Source: Telopea speciosissima (Eukaryota > Streptophyta > Magnoliopsida > Proteales > Proteaceae). Taken from it: a stretch of DNA of 64,000 nucleotides. The stretch covers positions 51,813,878 through 51,877,877 of the forward strand of contig NC_057926.1 of NCBI RefSeq assembly GCF_018873765.1. Reading direction: 5' to 3'. Below, one piece after another: positions 37,042-48,850 of this stretch (within the stretch, counting starts at the first letter, position 1; every line of letters starts with the position of its first letter). Below the pieces are notes generated by a model. It worked only from the letters and a program-made list of their open reading frames with translations, had not been told where the DNA came from and searched no databases. Position numbers and translations under genes: made by a program.

Positions 37042-38687
37042 TTCACTGCAGCGACGCGGAACAGAGCTAGGGTTTCTCTCTGTCTTCAGCAATCGAGAGC
37101 TGAAGAGAGAGAAAGGAAACAAAGAGAAATCCAGAGAATCTAAGAGAGAGAGAGAGCGAGAGCGAGAGATTGAGGGAGATCAGGAAACAGTTGGGTCGAT
37201 TGGGAACGGCCGGAGAAAAAATGAAAAGCTCTCTGACAGATACAGAAAGTAATCCGCCTAACTACCAATCACAAGTCTCAAGAAAAAGGTGATGAAGCCT
37301 TAGATTTGGTTAATCAGATTCTTTTATCTGAACAACCACTCTCTGTTTTGCTTCCACGTAGCACTAATTTAATCAGAACCGTTGAAGGTAGCACCAGGAG
37401 AAAATCGCTGTGGGGAATTGATGCTCACTATGTAACAGCGAATCTAATCGTTGGATGGCTATGATCTCATCACGATACACCTCCACTAAACTCTATTACT
37501 AGGGATTTTCACTATTATGCAACCAATCATGAGAGAAGAAAAGGAATTTTCAATAATTTTTTGATAATGTGGCTTTAGTATCTTTTTGACTTTTGCCTTC
37601 ATCCCCTCCAATTCTGACACCCTCCAATTCCCCCTCCAATCCCTCATATTGGGAGCTGAAATGACTACTTACACACTGTAAGTAGTCATTTCAGCTTCCA
37701 TGTGAGGTATTGGAGGGTGTCAAAATTGGAGATAAAAATTCCGCTAATATTTAGACTATCTATTGAAATGCCAAATGGGTCCATGATTTAGGGCACCGCT
37801 TCAATCGGGTTTAATCGGGTATGGATCCGGTTAGCTCCAATTGGGTTTAATCAGTTCCCATTAATTTAAGATTCTATCGACCATTTAGATAGTTGGACAT
37901 GGACACGTTTCTATTTGATTAGTCAATTATTAGTCCATAATCGAACTATAACACAGTCTGATTGGTTAATTGGGCTATAAATTGTGCCTTAACAAGTTAT
38001 AATCCTACTAAATGGGCTTAAACGGATGCCGGTTGATCTCAATCAAGTGCTCTCAGGCTATAACCAATCATTGTTACCGACACTTTCCACAATCAGGCTT
38101 GGCCTTGCACCAAGCCATTTACTAATCAGTCAGTCCTATGTAGGGCTTTAATCGGTCAGGCCTATACGGCCAAACAATGTGGGATAGCATTTGACAACCC
38201 AATTGAATCAGCTGAATTTCGACTCAATTGGAATTGACCTGAACCCTAGAAAAACAGTTTGAATCGGGCGGTTCAAATCAACTGGAAATGGGATTAGTCT
38301 CAGTTGATACTGAGTTAATAGATTTGACTGATCCAATTCAATTACGAGATTAATCCCGATTTAAGCCGAACAATTCAACCGATCCAATTCCGATTCCTTG
38401 TGATTTATTAGGGTCATTAAAATTCTAGCTTAGCTTCTAATTAGGTGACTAGATCATTTAACACCATTTAGACTCACCATTGGCAATCCTTAGAACTAGT
38501 TGGGGTCCAATTTTAGAAAATTTTAAACTGTCCTATACTATTTATTATGTCCATTAATAAATAGGCCACACAGTCTGACAGTGATCTTCTACCCTTTCAT
38601 ATATGAAGAGATCTATCATTCTTTTCAATTCCATTTTCTTCAAATGGAGATGATACTAGCTGATTTCTAACATAACTGATTCGAATG
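37042..38687. other. 5' flank of UEV1 and degenerate repeats
   Basis: The UEV1 leader and promoter lie just above 37041, with a GA-rich patch at 37140-37175. A fold-back MITE sits at about 37600-37744 (separate entry). From 37790 the sequence is a degenerate, pyrimidine-skewed repeat rich in AATCGGGTTTAATCGG and CCCATTAATTTAAG. No gene is supported. Confidence 0.45.
37600..37744. mobile_element. Fold-back MITE
   Basis: A near-palindrome centred at about 37675: GCTGAAATGACTACTTACA pairs with TGTAAGTAGTCATTTCAGC, and outer arms GACACCCTCCAAT and ATTGGAGGGTGTC also pair. The right end GATAAAAATTCC matches the TTTTTATC end type of elements at 33969, 51475 and 56960. The target duplication is not clear. 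Confidence 0.75.
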
Positions 38688-38860
38688 AGAAAAAAGCGTG
38701 TATTCAATGCACGAGGTTCCCGTCACTACGAGGTTTGGGGAGGGTCATAATGTATGCAGCCTTATCCTCACTTCGTGGAGAGACTGTTTCCAGAAACTCG
38801 AACTCGTGACCACTTGGTCACAATGGAGCAACCTTAACCTTTGCACTAAGTTCCACCCTC
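38688..38860 (-). mobile_element. Au-type SINE
   Basis: Reverse-complement Au SINE with GCACGAGGTTCCCGTCAC, GGGGAGGGTCATAATGTATG, TCGAACTCGTGACC (B-box side) and AGCAACCTTAACCTTTGCAC (A-box side). Direct repeats TAACTGATTCGAATG (38673-38687) and TAACTGATTCGCATG (38861-38875) flank it. Confidence 0.88.
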
Positions 38861-41324
38861 TAACTGATTCGCATGGAAATTAAGTCAAAATAGATGAAAA
38901 CCGATATAATGTTCAATTCTGAGTTTTAACACTTTTCTAGAGTCTATCCTAGGGTGTCAATCGGTGTGGCCCAATCATTTAGGTTAGACCTAATCGATCC
39001 CCATTAATTTAAGGCCTCACACTGTTATTGCACCACTTAGTTAATTGGGTCTCATAGGCCAAGCAGGGACACATTTATATTTGATTTATAAGCTACCGAT
39101 TTATACTAGGCTTCATACTAATTTGGCTGAGTAGGCTATAAACAAGCTTTACTTGGTCGATTACCCATGCCAGTGGGTCCCGATTGGCTGCACATCAGGC
39201 TACAACCAAATACCAAGAACAACCAAATATTAATCAATCTAAACCCGACTCGAGGCCATTTACTAGCGGAGGATCTGATTTCGGGCTTTTATCAATCAAT
39301 TTGGATCACACCTATTGATGCGGGCCAGCTTTTGACACCCCTAGTCTATCCCAAGGGAAGGCAATTGCTTATCTACTCATCCATAAGGTGTGACAGATGA
39401 TAAAATTATACACTTTTGACATTTAACTATTTATGTACATTCTTTGGTTTGTTTTTTTTTATAGAAATTTTTTTTTTTGGATAGAAAATAGGTTATTCAT
39501 TCATGTACACCCAACGCCAAATAAAGAAAAACAAAAGACTTAACATGATAGATAGCATGATAAACACAAGGTATGGATATCTGGTATCCAAAACCAAAAA
39601 GTTGAAATTGATCCGATCTCACATGCCATTGACTGAGTCATCCTGACTAGGGTTATGTTCTAGATAAAAACTATTTATATATGTACATTCAATGTAGTCT
39701 ATGGATAGAAGAATACATAGAGTTCCACATAAAATAAAAATAAAAATAAAAATAAAAGATTATATTAAATAGAAGAAACATATATACGACTCCTTCATGC
39801 ATGCTCCATTTGGCTCTTGAGAGCGAAATATGTGGAGATAAACCCAACAAAACAAATGTTGGATAGATGACTTGTATAGAAGAGGTGGAATCCTACATAG
39901 CTGACCTGAAAATCACAAAAACTGAAGAAATTGGGGTGACGTGGTAGAAGCAACAACCACATACACCTAAGAGTTACACTTGTTTCTTAAACAAATGATA
40001 TTGAGCTAGAGTTGAATAGATCAACTACCCTTTGGAATAGCATGAACTGACCAAGAACATTGTTACACTAAAATGACAAAAAAAAAAAAAAAAAAAAACA
40101 ACTTTGATTACTAAAACATTTTCTTTAAATTAATTATCATTAGGGTTATGTAAACCCCCATGTGTCTGGGTGCAAGGGGTACACTCCCCCACAGGTCATC
40201 ATCACATAGAACTTTCTCTTTAAAGAAAAATACATCAAGTTGTTATAATAAATAAATAAATAAAGTGGTTTAGAAACCTAATCAAATAAGTTGACAGTAT
40301 TGCCTGTTCCATACAAAATGATGTGATTAGGAGGTTGGTCACTAGGCCGGCCTTGTGGTGCTTTTTTTTTAATTTTTTTCCTCATTGTATGTATAGGATC
40401 GATGTTCTCTTTGTCTGAGCCGAAGTTACGCCTAAACATATGGAAGAGGTATTTTCATCATTCAGAGGGGTAAGACAATCATATCGTCACCCCCATGTGT
40501 TTGGGTGTAGTCGGTCTGTGCCCCCAATACAGAGAACAATTTAAGTGACATTAACATTGGTCACTAAAGAATGGTACGCAAAGAGAGAGAGTGGTGAAGA
40601 ATACAATCCTCCTTGCAAATGATAAAGCATAATTGTGGATTGTCATTTCATATATACGACCTGTCTATCTCATGGCTGAAGTGACAAGCATGGATACTAC
40701 ATGTAAGGTTTTTCTTTCTTATGGGAGGTCTCTTGATTCAGGCAAGACTATCTTAACAAAAGGGATAACAGTTATTTATGTAATCAAACAAACATGGGAA
40801 GTATCTCCATCACTGTTTTAAGAATCTGTATCGGATAAAGGAATGGTCTCCGTCGATTTCGATCTGGATCGGCTAATGTCAGACAGATTTGTCTGATTTT
40901 CAAGGAAAATGGTTTGTTCACCACCCTTCATCGGTACAAATCTAGCGATACAGAATCGCCCTAGAATCGGTATTTCCAACCATCGATACAGATTAGGTTT
41001 TTTCAATAATCCGATACCAAAACCGATACCTAAAACTGCGATGTCCATCTCTCCCTCAAGTCGATATTTTCCCTGGAGGGAAGAAAGAAAAGAAACATTT
41101 GTTATGAATAAGGATACGAAAAGTAAAGTAGTTATTGGTTCTTAATTTAAAAAAGTTAAAATTAACAACTGAAATTAAAGGTATTGGAGGTCAAGAACGA
41201 TTGTACGGAAGAAATTAGGTAGTAACTAAAGTATATGGAAAGAAGAATAAAACAGATGATGTGGTCTGGCATCTCTAATATCGAAAAATCACTTCATTTG
41301 CCAATCACCTACTTACCATTCAAC
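38861..41324. other. Intergenic repeats and MITE relics
   Basis: Contains more of the degenerate TTAATCGG-type repeat to about 39400 and A-rich patches at 39730-39760 and 40075-40100. A partial GTTCTC-family MITE at about 40150-40212 keeps CCCCCATGTGTCTGGGTGCA. A fuller copy is listed separately. The ATCGGTATCGG-type repeat recurs at 40815-41060. No gene is supported. Confidence 0.45.
40399..40539. mobile_element. Degenerate MITE, GTTCTC family
   Basis: The left arm GATGTTCTCTTTGTCTGAGCC and the right arm ATACAGAGAACAAT, with the core CACCCCCATGTGTTTGGGTG, match the family. The ends have decayed and the target duplication is not seen. Confidence 0.6.
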
Positions 41325-44300
41325 TCAAAACTGAGGGGCCCTGCTGGGTGATCCCTTTCTCTTGCGTGAGTTAGGTCTCTTCTCCTTCTTCTCTGAGGGT
41401 GAAATGGTGTCTCTCTTTTCCTCATCTTTGGTAGTCTCCTCCCCTTCACCATTTTCATCCACCATGACTGGAGTTTTATCACCATATATTTCAGCAACCT
41501 GGAAGGTTAAAAACCAAGCACTAGTGAGATTAGTTGTGGCAATATTCTTTCATCAAGGAAACTAGAAACCCTTGGCCTTTCCACCTGAAACTTCAACGGA
41601 TTCGGCTCATCTGCGGCTTGGGGTTGAGCGCCCATCGTGCTGCGCTTAACTCACAGGCCGTCACGTGGATTTTATGCCGATCAAATGGTTAGTAAACGAG
41701 CTTAATTCAAAATTCAAAATTGCCACTCAAATTTCAAAAATGTCAGGCCACCGTTCAAAATTTAAAAAATGCCAGGACGTGCCACTCAAAATTTAAAAAA
41801 TGATAGGCCGCTAAGGATCTTGTCTACCAACCATTGGATCGGCATGAAATCCACGTGGCAGCCTGGGAGTTGAGCGCAATACGATGGCCGCTCAACCCCA
41901 GGCCGCAGACGAGCTCGATCTAACTTCAACTCGATTTTCTGTTAATAAATTTGTTATGGACAAACCTCGACACAACAGTAAGGTTGTTCTATTGCAACTT
42001 AGTTGAGAAACAATCTCTCTGCGATGTGGGGTTAAATGCTTCCCAAACACTGCAGTGTCGAGAGCCTCTAATGAGGGCTCTTGTGCACTAGATGCGCCTT
42101 TTTTTTTTACAATAATAAATTTGTTAAATTTTAAAAAACTAACCTTGCACCGAATGCTACAATAGAGTGCTGCATCTTGGAGAGTTCTTTCACAGCTCAC
42201 ACAACGATAACTTGTAGTACCACTTTGTTGTTGAGAACTGGGCCTCTTTTCTAAAAGCACTACTTTGGCCCTGTTAGTTTGAAATGTCTGTATGATCAAA
42301 CACATGAATGATTAATTTGTTAAAAAAAGTAAAAATAAAATAAGGGCTCATGTTCTCTGTGCCGCAGCGTAGGCTGTGCTCAGATACATGGGTCTGCCAC
42401 TCAAGGGGGCAGGGTGGTCATTGCACCTATCCTCATGTGTCTGGATGCAGCTTGTGCCCCTAGCACAGAGAACATTCTCCCATAAAATAAATAATTAGAA
42501 GGATCCATTACCTAGGTGGTTCACAAGGAATGGCATGGGTTACCCAAATATCTATCACGTGGTAGCTCAATCGGGGCCTAAATTTTGTAGATATGTACAT
42601 CCCTAGGTCCCCTCCATACACATCAAATTTAAACACAAATGGGAGTTTGCCAAGTGATAAATCAGAACTCTAAAATAATTGAAAAAGGGAGACTACATAG
42701 TAGTACTTGTCATACTATCGCATAGGTGTACGAACATACATGGAGAAGCATGCAAACATAAAGGGTGGTATTTGATTGCATTAGAATATTTAATCTAAAA
42801 CATCCAACTTTGATAATATTTAGAGGATTTTGGAATAATTAATGTATACCTAAAAATATATCTATATTTGCATTAAAAAAAAGTATCTAAATAAAATTTT
42901 CATTGTAAAATTGTCAAGTGTTTGATTTTAGAAGGTAAATTTGGTGTAACATACTTATCAAGTACTACTAAAAATGGGTTCTTGAAAACTTGATAGAGAA
43001 ATTATGAGCTATTGAATTCGAAAAAACTAAGTATAACAATTTTTTTTAAGGGAAGTAGTTTTCTGTCCCGGAGTGTGGATTACACCAGCACTTCCATGTG
43101 TCGTCTATCTCTCTTCTCCTCAAAACAAGGGGGGTAGAGGTGTCTTTTTATATGGAGAGGAGAGAGATAGACTCATGGGAATGCTGGCGTAAGCCACATT
43201 CCTAGATAGAGTTCTTTTTCCCAAATTTTAATTATAGATGTAGCTTTTATGCCCTTGTGCTCTTTGAAAACCCCCAATTGAACCAACCAATCTAATCTGA
43301 TATTTAAAACTATGCAAATTAACCTGTATTCCTGAACATCTGAAAAGCTTCCGCAGGTCTTGTACGTTGATGACATGTTGGTACATATACCTCCGTATCT
43401 AAAGTCAAGTAAACAAGTTGAAATAAGAAAAGATTATAATGATGATAATGATAATTTATATGCCTTAAAAGTCTTTTGCAATCAACTAAACCTTATAGCA
43501 ATAGTTTATGATGTTTGTCGCACCTACAACATTGATACCCCGATCTTCTACTTCCATCTGCCCCTATTTCCATGTGCACCCTACGCACAACGGGATGTGC
43601 AAAGACCATCTTACCCTTGCCCGAGTGCCTTGCCCGAACGGGGGTAAGACAGTCTTTGTGTGCCTCATTGTGTGTAGGGCGCACACGGAAATTGGGTCGA
43701 TTCTTGATACCCCACCCACAATGGGAAAAAAGAGTATTTTTCGTTTGGGAAAAAAATTTCTATTTGGTAGTGTTTTCTCCGCCCTCTCACATGGCACCGT
43801 GAGACGTCTTTGCCCCTGGGTAGGTACCAGGGCGTGCTCACCCATTGGCCTAGACGTTTGTGTAAAAACCATGCAACCAAATAGAGATCTCTTGCCCATT
43901 TTCTTTTTTACATTATATGGGGGAGGAGAGAGATACTCCAACTAGAGGCATTTTTTTAAGGCTAGATTACTGAACTAATTTATGAAAAAATTTAAATGTT
44001 TCTAGTATTTGCATCATGGATTAGGATTTAGGAAAAGAAATATATAAATATGATCTTATAAAATTCAAATGATGTGAGGAACATAAATATAAAAATCTAA
44101 GAGAATGTACACCCATCTATGATCAGTAATCTTTACCCCTATAGTACGAAATCGATAATACCCCTTATTCGATCTTCTCGATACCCTCTCAACACCATCT
44201 GAATTCATCAATCAAAGAAATTTGGGGGGAGGGGGGACAGTTAAAAGAGAAGCATAAGTCAGGCTCAGAGAGAGAGAGAGAGAGATACTTGGATATATTG

Positions 44301-44757
44301 GTGCTCAAGGTGATGCTGAAGACAATGTGAGCACATAGAACAGTGGCAATCAATGCAGAAGAAATTCAAGTCGTTCTTCTTTGCCTCCAAGTGGGTCTTA
44401 CAAGGCTCAAAGAATTCCGCATTGCACAACACCTTTAGCCATGCAGGTACACCACTGGAGTTATCCTGCAAGAGTTAATCACCAATTAGCACACATTAAT
44501 CATCAAATCTTTAAGAAGAAGAAGAAGAAGAAGAAATAGACATATATGGGCTCATGGTTAATGATGGACCATAATTATGGTTAATAATAAGCCAAGGCTG
44601 TTCCTTTAATTTCTCTTGAGAGTTGAGACCTCTTTCAACTGTAATAGATATGAGTTATATATGTGCATGAATCTGATCGAAGTGAGTACACAGAGAAATT
44701 TGTAGAAATAAATGGAAGATTCTAACATAAGAGAGATCCAAATCTAGTTCTTACCAT
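41325..44757 (-). CDS. PLATZ zinc-binding transcription factor
   Basis: A plant-specific PLATZ protein: a zinc-dependent, AT-rich-DNA-binding repressor or Pol III-interacting factor. The exons I infer are 44757-44755, 44465-44289, 43398-43324, 42287-42144 and 41498-41325, giving 190 residues. The B-box-like module reads FFEPCKTHLEAKK (Cys, His), then CIDCHCSMCSHC and HHLEHQYIQ. RRYMYQHVINVQDLRKLFRC follows, then the PLATZ core TFQTNRAKVVLLEKRPSSQ and CVSCERTLQDAALYCSIRCK, and an acidic/basic tail ending RKRKGSPSRAPQF. The first coding exon would be the start codon alone (TTATG|GTAAG), joined to GCAG|GATAAC; other PLATZ genes also begin with a very short first exon. The introns carry four MITEs. 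The core domain is certain; the start exon is inferred. Confidence 0.92.
41598..41921. mobile_element. Mutator-like MITE in PLATZ intron 4
   Basis: A 324-bp element with inverted ends of about 100 bp: GGATTCGGCTCATCTGCGGC on the left against AGATCGAGCTCGTCTGCGGC on the complement of the right, both continuing through GGGGTTGAGCG and CACGTGGATTT. The flanks are identical 9-mers, AACTTCAAC, at 41589-41597 and 41922-41930. Long inverted ends plus a 9-bp duplication are the Mutator hallmark. The middle repeats TCAAAATTTAAAAAATG. It carries no gene. Confidence 0.92.
42344..42481 (-). mobile_element. MITE, GTTCTC family, in PLATZ intron 3
   Basis: Reads GGGCTCATGTTCTCTGTGCC ... CACAGAGAACATTCTCCC, the reverse orientation of the copy at 21918. 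The flanks are identical 9-mers, ATAAAATAA (42335-42343 and 42482-42490). At 138 bp it is one of the best-preserved copies. Confidence 0.9.
43050..43222. mobile_element. Fold-back MITE in PLATZ intron 3
   Basis: The left arm GGAGTGTGGATTACACCAGC pairs with the right arm GCTGGCGTAAGCCACATTCC; further pairing runs through CTATCTCTCTTCTCC and its complement. The outer ends GGGAAGTAG and CTTTTTCCC are related to the element at 60603. The flanks TTTTTTTAA and AAATTTTAA match weakly. Confidence 0.75.
43558..43700. mobile_element. Fold-back MITE in PLATZ intron 2
   Basis: Arms ATTTCCATGTGCACCCTACG and the complement of GGGCGCACACGGAAATTGG pair, as do GCAAAGACCATCTTACCC and GGGTAAGACAGTCTTTG. The hairpin is nearly perfect around 43625. 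Boundaries are approximate. Confidence 0.75.
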
Positions 44758-46030
44758 AACTAATCAATCACAAGTTCCAAAATCGTGAAGATTTATTAAG
44801 TAAATTAAGTACTTAATTGGAAAGATTGAGATAGCAATCTCTATAAACAAGATCTAGCTGCTTCAGTGAACAACCAATTTTTAAGCCCACTTCCCTTAGG
44901 TTAATTGATTCCTTTAATAATATTTCCTTAATAAGAAAGTACTTTCTTTACACAACCCCATGTTGGAAATTCGCAAGCATGGTGTGTATTAAGAGACAAG
45001 ATATTCAATGGGGTTGTTAAAGAGTACCTCTAAAATGTAGGAACGGTTTTTATGATCGGTGTAGTATAGAGGATATCGCTAGACTAAGGGTATCAATCCG
45101 TCAGTTTGGTTCAGTTTTTGGTCCAATTTTATCGGTTTCTTGTGATAATGAGTGAATCGGAAAATAAACCATAAGGAAAGATTTGGTTTTGGTTAGTTTG
45201 ATGCGGTATTGGTCCAATTTTATTAGTTTGTGTGTGAGAATGAGTGAATCCAAAACTAAACCAATAATGAAAGATTTGGTTTCGGTTGATTTTATTGTTT
45301 TGACTAAAGAATCCAAGGCTCATTTGATTGATTGAGATAAAATTCATAAACCTATTGTGGAAGGATACTTTGCAATACGGGTATCAAACGGTCGATTCTG
45401 TCTAGTTTCGATGGTTTTCGAAATATGTCAAAAATTTTGTAATTTTATATTCTTTTTTAAAAATTTTTTAAAATAAAAGAACTCATAATATTTTTCCAAT
45501 GAGAGAAATAATGTCATTTTACATATTTACCGAAAACAATGACACCTTTTGACAATGACAACAATATGTCACTTTCTATTTATTTTAAAATTTCTTTTAT
45601 ACCCTTTATCTTAAAGGATTTTTCGGAATCAGACAAGGGACAATTAAAAGAAGGGAGAGAATTCCCTACATTCCCTGAGTACAATTTCAGGCAAATGAGA
45701 GAACCCCCTTTGAAATATGACAATAGAGGAGCGGGAATTTATTACATATCACTCCTCACATGAACAGAATTCACTAGCCTAATAGTGTTTGTTTGCGAAA
45801 TGGTTGGCATATCAATGAAGTGATTGGATATTTTATTCCATTTCTTTGCCATATATTTTTACTCTGCTACGTGTCTGTGGCCATCGCCTTAATGTGCTAT
45901 GCGATCAAAATTTTGAAGATAAATTTAAATTTAGTAAACTTCATTGATGTATTTCTACTCATCGTCTTGCCTCTTAATTACATTAAGAAGTAGTTTTTTC
46001 TTTTTTGGTAGGACATTAAGAAGTAGTTAG
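44758..46030. other. 5' flank of PLATZ and spacer
   Basis: Upstream region of the PLATZ gene. Near 45095-45310 a segment with GGTCCAATTTTAT.. and GAATGAGTGAATC recurs twice in tandem. No gene is supported. Confidence 0.4.
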
Positions 46031-47611
46031 CACTTAGCAATACAATTACATGGTGTTAGAGAGCCTTGACTGATAATTATTTGAAGTTAGAAGATCTCAT
46101 AGTGTAGAAAATAATGTGAACTTAAAACAATGTAGAAAAGAGTGAAAATCATAAACAACAATCACACAGTATACAAGGATTCACGTGGTTCAATAAAATT
46201 ACCTAACTCGACGGTTATTTGAGATCTGATTCATCATCTATGGAGAATAGGGTTACAACTACTCATCTTGACACCTCTCACTATAAATATATAGTAAAAC
46301 TCTACACAAATACAAATTACTGAAATATCCATGTAGCCCTACAAAATTTATACTTGGACTCTTCGAATCCTACGATCTCTTAAGGGTCCTTCATAATCAA
46401 CCCACTAATCCAAACAACGGAATATAAGACATGACACGTAACTCAGGACCCAGACAGCCCTACATAATTTAATTATAAAACAAAATAATATATACAAAGT
46501 GGAACACCAACAAGAATAATTTAAACAATTCAGCACATAAAACAAAAATAAGGCACCCACCCAATTACAAAAGAATTATATAATATACAAATTGTCTACG
46601 CCTAATTAAATTGTCCACCACTGTGGCACTAGGCACAACTTGTAGTGCTGAAACTAGTCCATCAAGCGGAGTAATATTGTTTGTTAAGGTTAGAGTTGGA
46701 AGTAAAAACGAAGAAGGGAGGAGTTGAGTAAAAATAGAAGATTTAATTATAAATCATTTATATCCCTCTGTTGCCGTGATCTCTTAAAATAAGATTACCC
46801 AACATCCTACAAAAAATGGTTCGATCAGGTTCTCGTACGAAAACCTTATCCCAATCAAATTGTGATAATATGAAAAAAAGGTCTTCGAGCTCCATGTTCA
46901 CACTCTTCATCATAAAAAGTTGTTCCAGTTTGACGATTTCACATTCTTTGGGACAAGCTCATCGTTTGTAGTCGACCATTTCACTTGCGGGGCGTATAAC
47001 AGATAACTCTCAAATTCATATAAACAATGATAAGATATAATGGAACATTGCAATCAATTCAAATCATTTCAATTTCAAAAGAAAAACAAAGAAATAGACA
47101 GAACAGGAGCTAGTTTAATGTGGGTGATATGCACAACTTTTTTTTAACCATCAAATTAGGTAAAATTTCATTAGTTTCCTCCAATATCTCATGTTTTTTC
47201 TGTTGTATGGCTCGAGCTACTTTTTCTGGTAAGATAAGATCGATGGGCACTTGGAAACCATAGATGAACATGGTTCCAGTTTGACATGTTTTGAATTCTT
47301 TGCTATATTAAAATGTTATTATATTGAATCAACAAACAAGGACATTTTTGTATGACACACAAAGAATAAGTGAATACCTTATTACTAACTTTTCATTAGA
47401 AAGGTATTTGTCTTGTAGGAAGTTTTACATGATGGTCCAGTAACTACTTACACAGATGGTTTTTGTCATGAGAATTATGAGTAGCATTGCCAACGATCAC
47501 ATCATAGCTATCGTCTTGGCTGACATGTGTCACATAAAGATGTGAAAAGATCAATGAACATTCGTCAACGTTTCCATCTTAGATACATGATTGTTATTTT
47601 TTCACCAATGA

Positions 47612-47772
47612 GAGCGCACGATGTGGCACAGTAGTGGTGACATTTTCACCATACATAGAAGGTAGGGCGATCATTCTGGTCCTTGTTATGAATGAGCGAG
47701 GCTCTTTTCTATCAAAAAAAAAAAAAATTTTGGGGGAGGCCCTTGCGTCCCACACAGGAAACGTTCTCCATT
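47612..47772 (-). mobile_element. MITE relic within the tandem array
   Basis: The right end, read on the minus strand, GGAGAACGTTTCCTGTGTGG, resembles the start of the element at 14283. A 13-A run interrupts it, and the left edge is unclear. Confidence 0.4.
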
Positions 47773-48299
47773 AATTTTTTTAGGTTAAAGTTATAATAAA
47801 AGGGAGTCGGTTAGTAGCCTGCCGGATCATAGAATATTAGATGGTCAAACCTAATATTCGCCATGTGACGGATCTATTAAGGCTTAAATATTATACGCTA
47901 ATAGCCTAATAGGTTCTTACCTTATCTATAAAATTTTGAGTTAAATCGATCAGTGTTTTGCAGTATAAAGCTTTAACGATTCAAAACATTGTGCAAGAAA
48001 ATTTGAATGGAAAAAATTAAATGTGAAAATATGCCGATACTTATGGTGTACGTAAATTATTGAGTTTTGCAAGAAAAGAATAAAAATAAAAATGGCATAT
48101 AGCTAATCTAGAGTCTAGATCATGCCCTTTTTAATCAAGGGTTGGATTTGTCAAATCATCTTTTCAAGTAGCCATGGCACATTAGGTGGTTGAGTATATG
48201 GAAGCTTCCATGGGTGGACTAACCTAAGAAATTTGACCTAAAACGATTTCAATTTAAAAAACTGTTTTTTTTAGAACACGGGTGTTTACACTCTATTTT

Positions 48300-48560
48300 T
48301 GGTCTATTTTGGTCAATAGAGAAATAGATCAAAATCTATTTCAACCAAGATTGACCTATTAGTCAGTGACTGGAAACGATCAAAAAATGGTCATGACTAA
48401 AAAACGGACAGAAAATGGTCATGATAAAAAATGGTTAATGACCAAAACAGTCAAAAAATGGTCATGTCAGTGACTGATGGATTGGCAGTGACCGATAAAT
48501 GGTCAATGACCGATGAACAGTGAGTAGGGTGATTATAACCAATTCCCAAAGAAATGGATA
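48300..48560 (+). repeat. AAAATGGTCATGA-type short tandem motifs
   Basis: Short irregular repeats of AAAATGGTCATGA and AATGGTCAATGACC recur about eight times. There is no coding content. The origin is unknown. Confidence 0.5.
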
Positions 48561-48568
48561 GTTATAAA

Positions 48569-48850
48569 ACTACTTTTTTCGCTAAAAGATCCTTGCATTA
48601 AAAATTCAACCAAAAGAAAACAGAGAACCAGAAAACCCAACTACAAACAGAGATGGCAAACCATCTCCCCAAACCCATTACATAAATCTGTAACTAGGCA
48701 AGCCTATGGCATTACGACCCAGCAACTCTTCAATATGACTGGGAAAAGAAAGGTTAGACACAGACTCTCCAGTAATCGTCGCATGTTTAGCCAAGTAGTC
48801 TGCTATAGGATTTGCTTCCCTGTAGTTATGAAACTACTTGTTAACTACAG
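48569..48850 (-). mobile_element. LINE 3' end (RNase H tail)
   Basis: The minus strand reads FHNYREANPIADYLAKHATI and, further on, IEELLGRNAIGLPSYRFM before a stop. This is the same RNase H C-terminus as the LINE at 1207-1969 (YREGNASADTLAKR ... YYRFC). The 3' tail ends near GCGAAAAAAG at the left edge. Only the last 280 bases remain. Confidence 0.7.

Noticed and set aside
43508-43945. Overlapping open frames on both strands near 43.6 kb
   Set aside because: They are produced by the GC-rich fold-back element in PLATZ intron 2; frames on both strands mirror the palindrome.
46035-46640. Long terminal repeat of a retroelement
   Set aside because: Motifs such as TTTACGTGGTTCA are common in plant repeats, but I found no paired terminal repeats, primer-binding site or polyprotein, so no retroelement is claimed.
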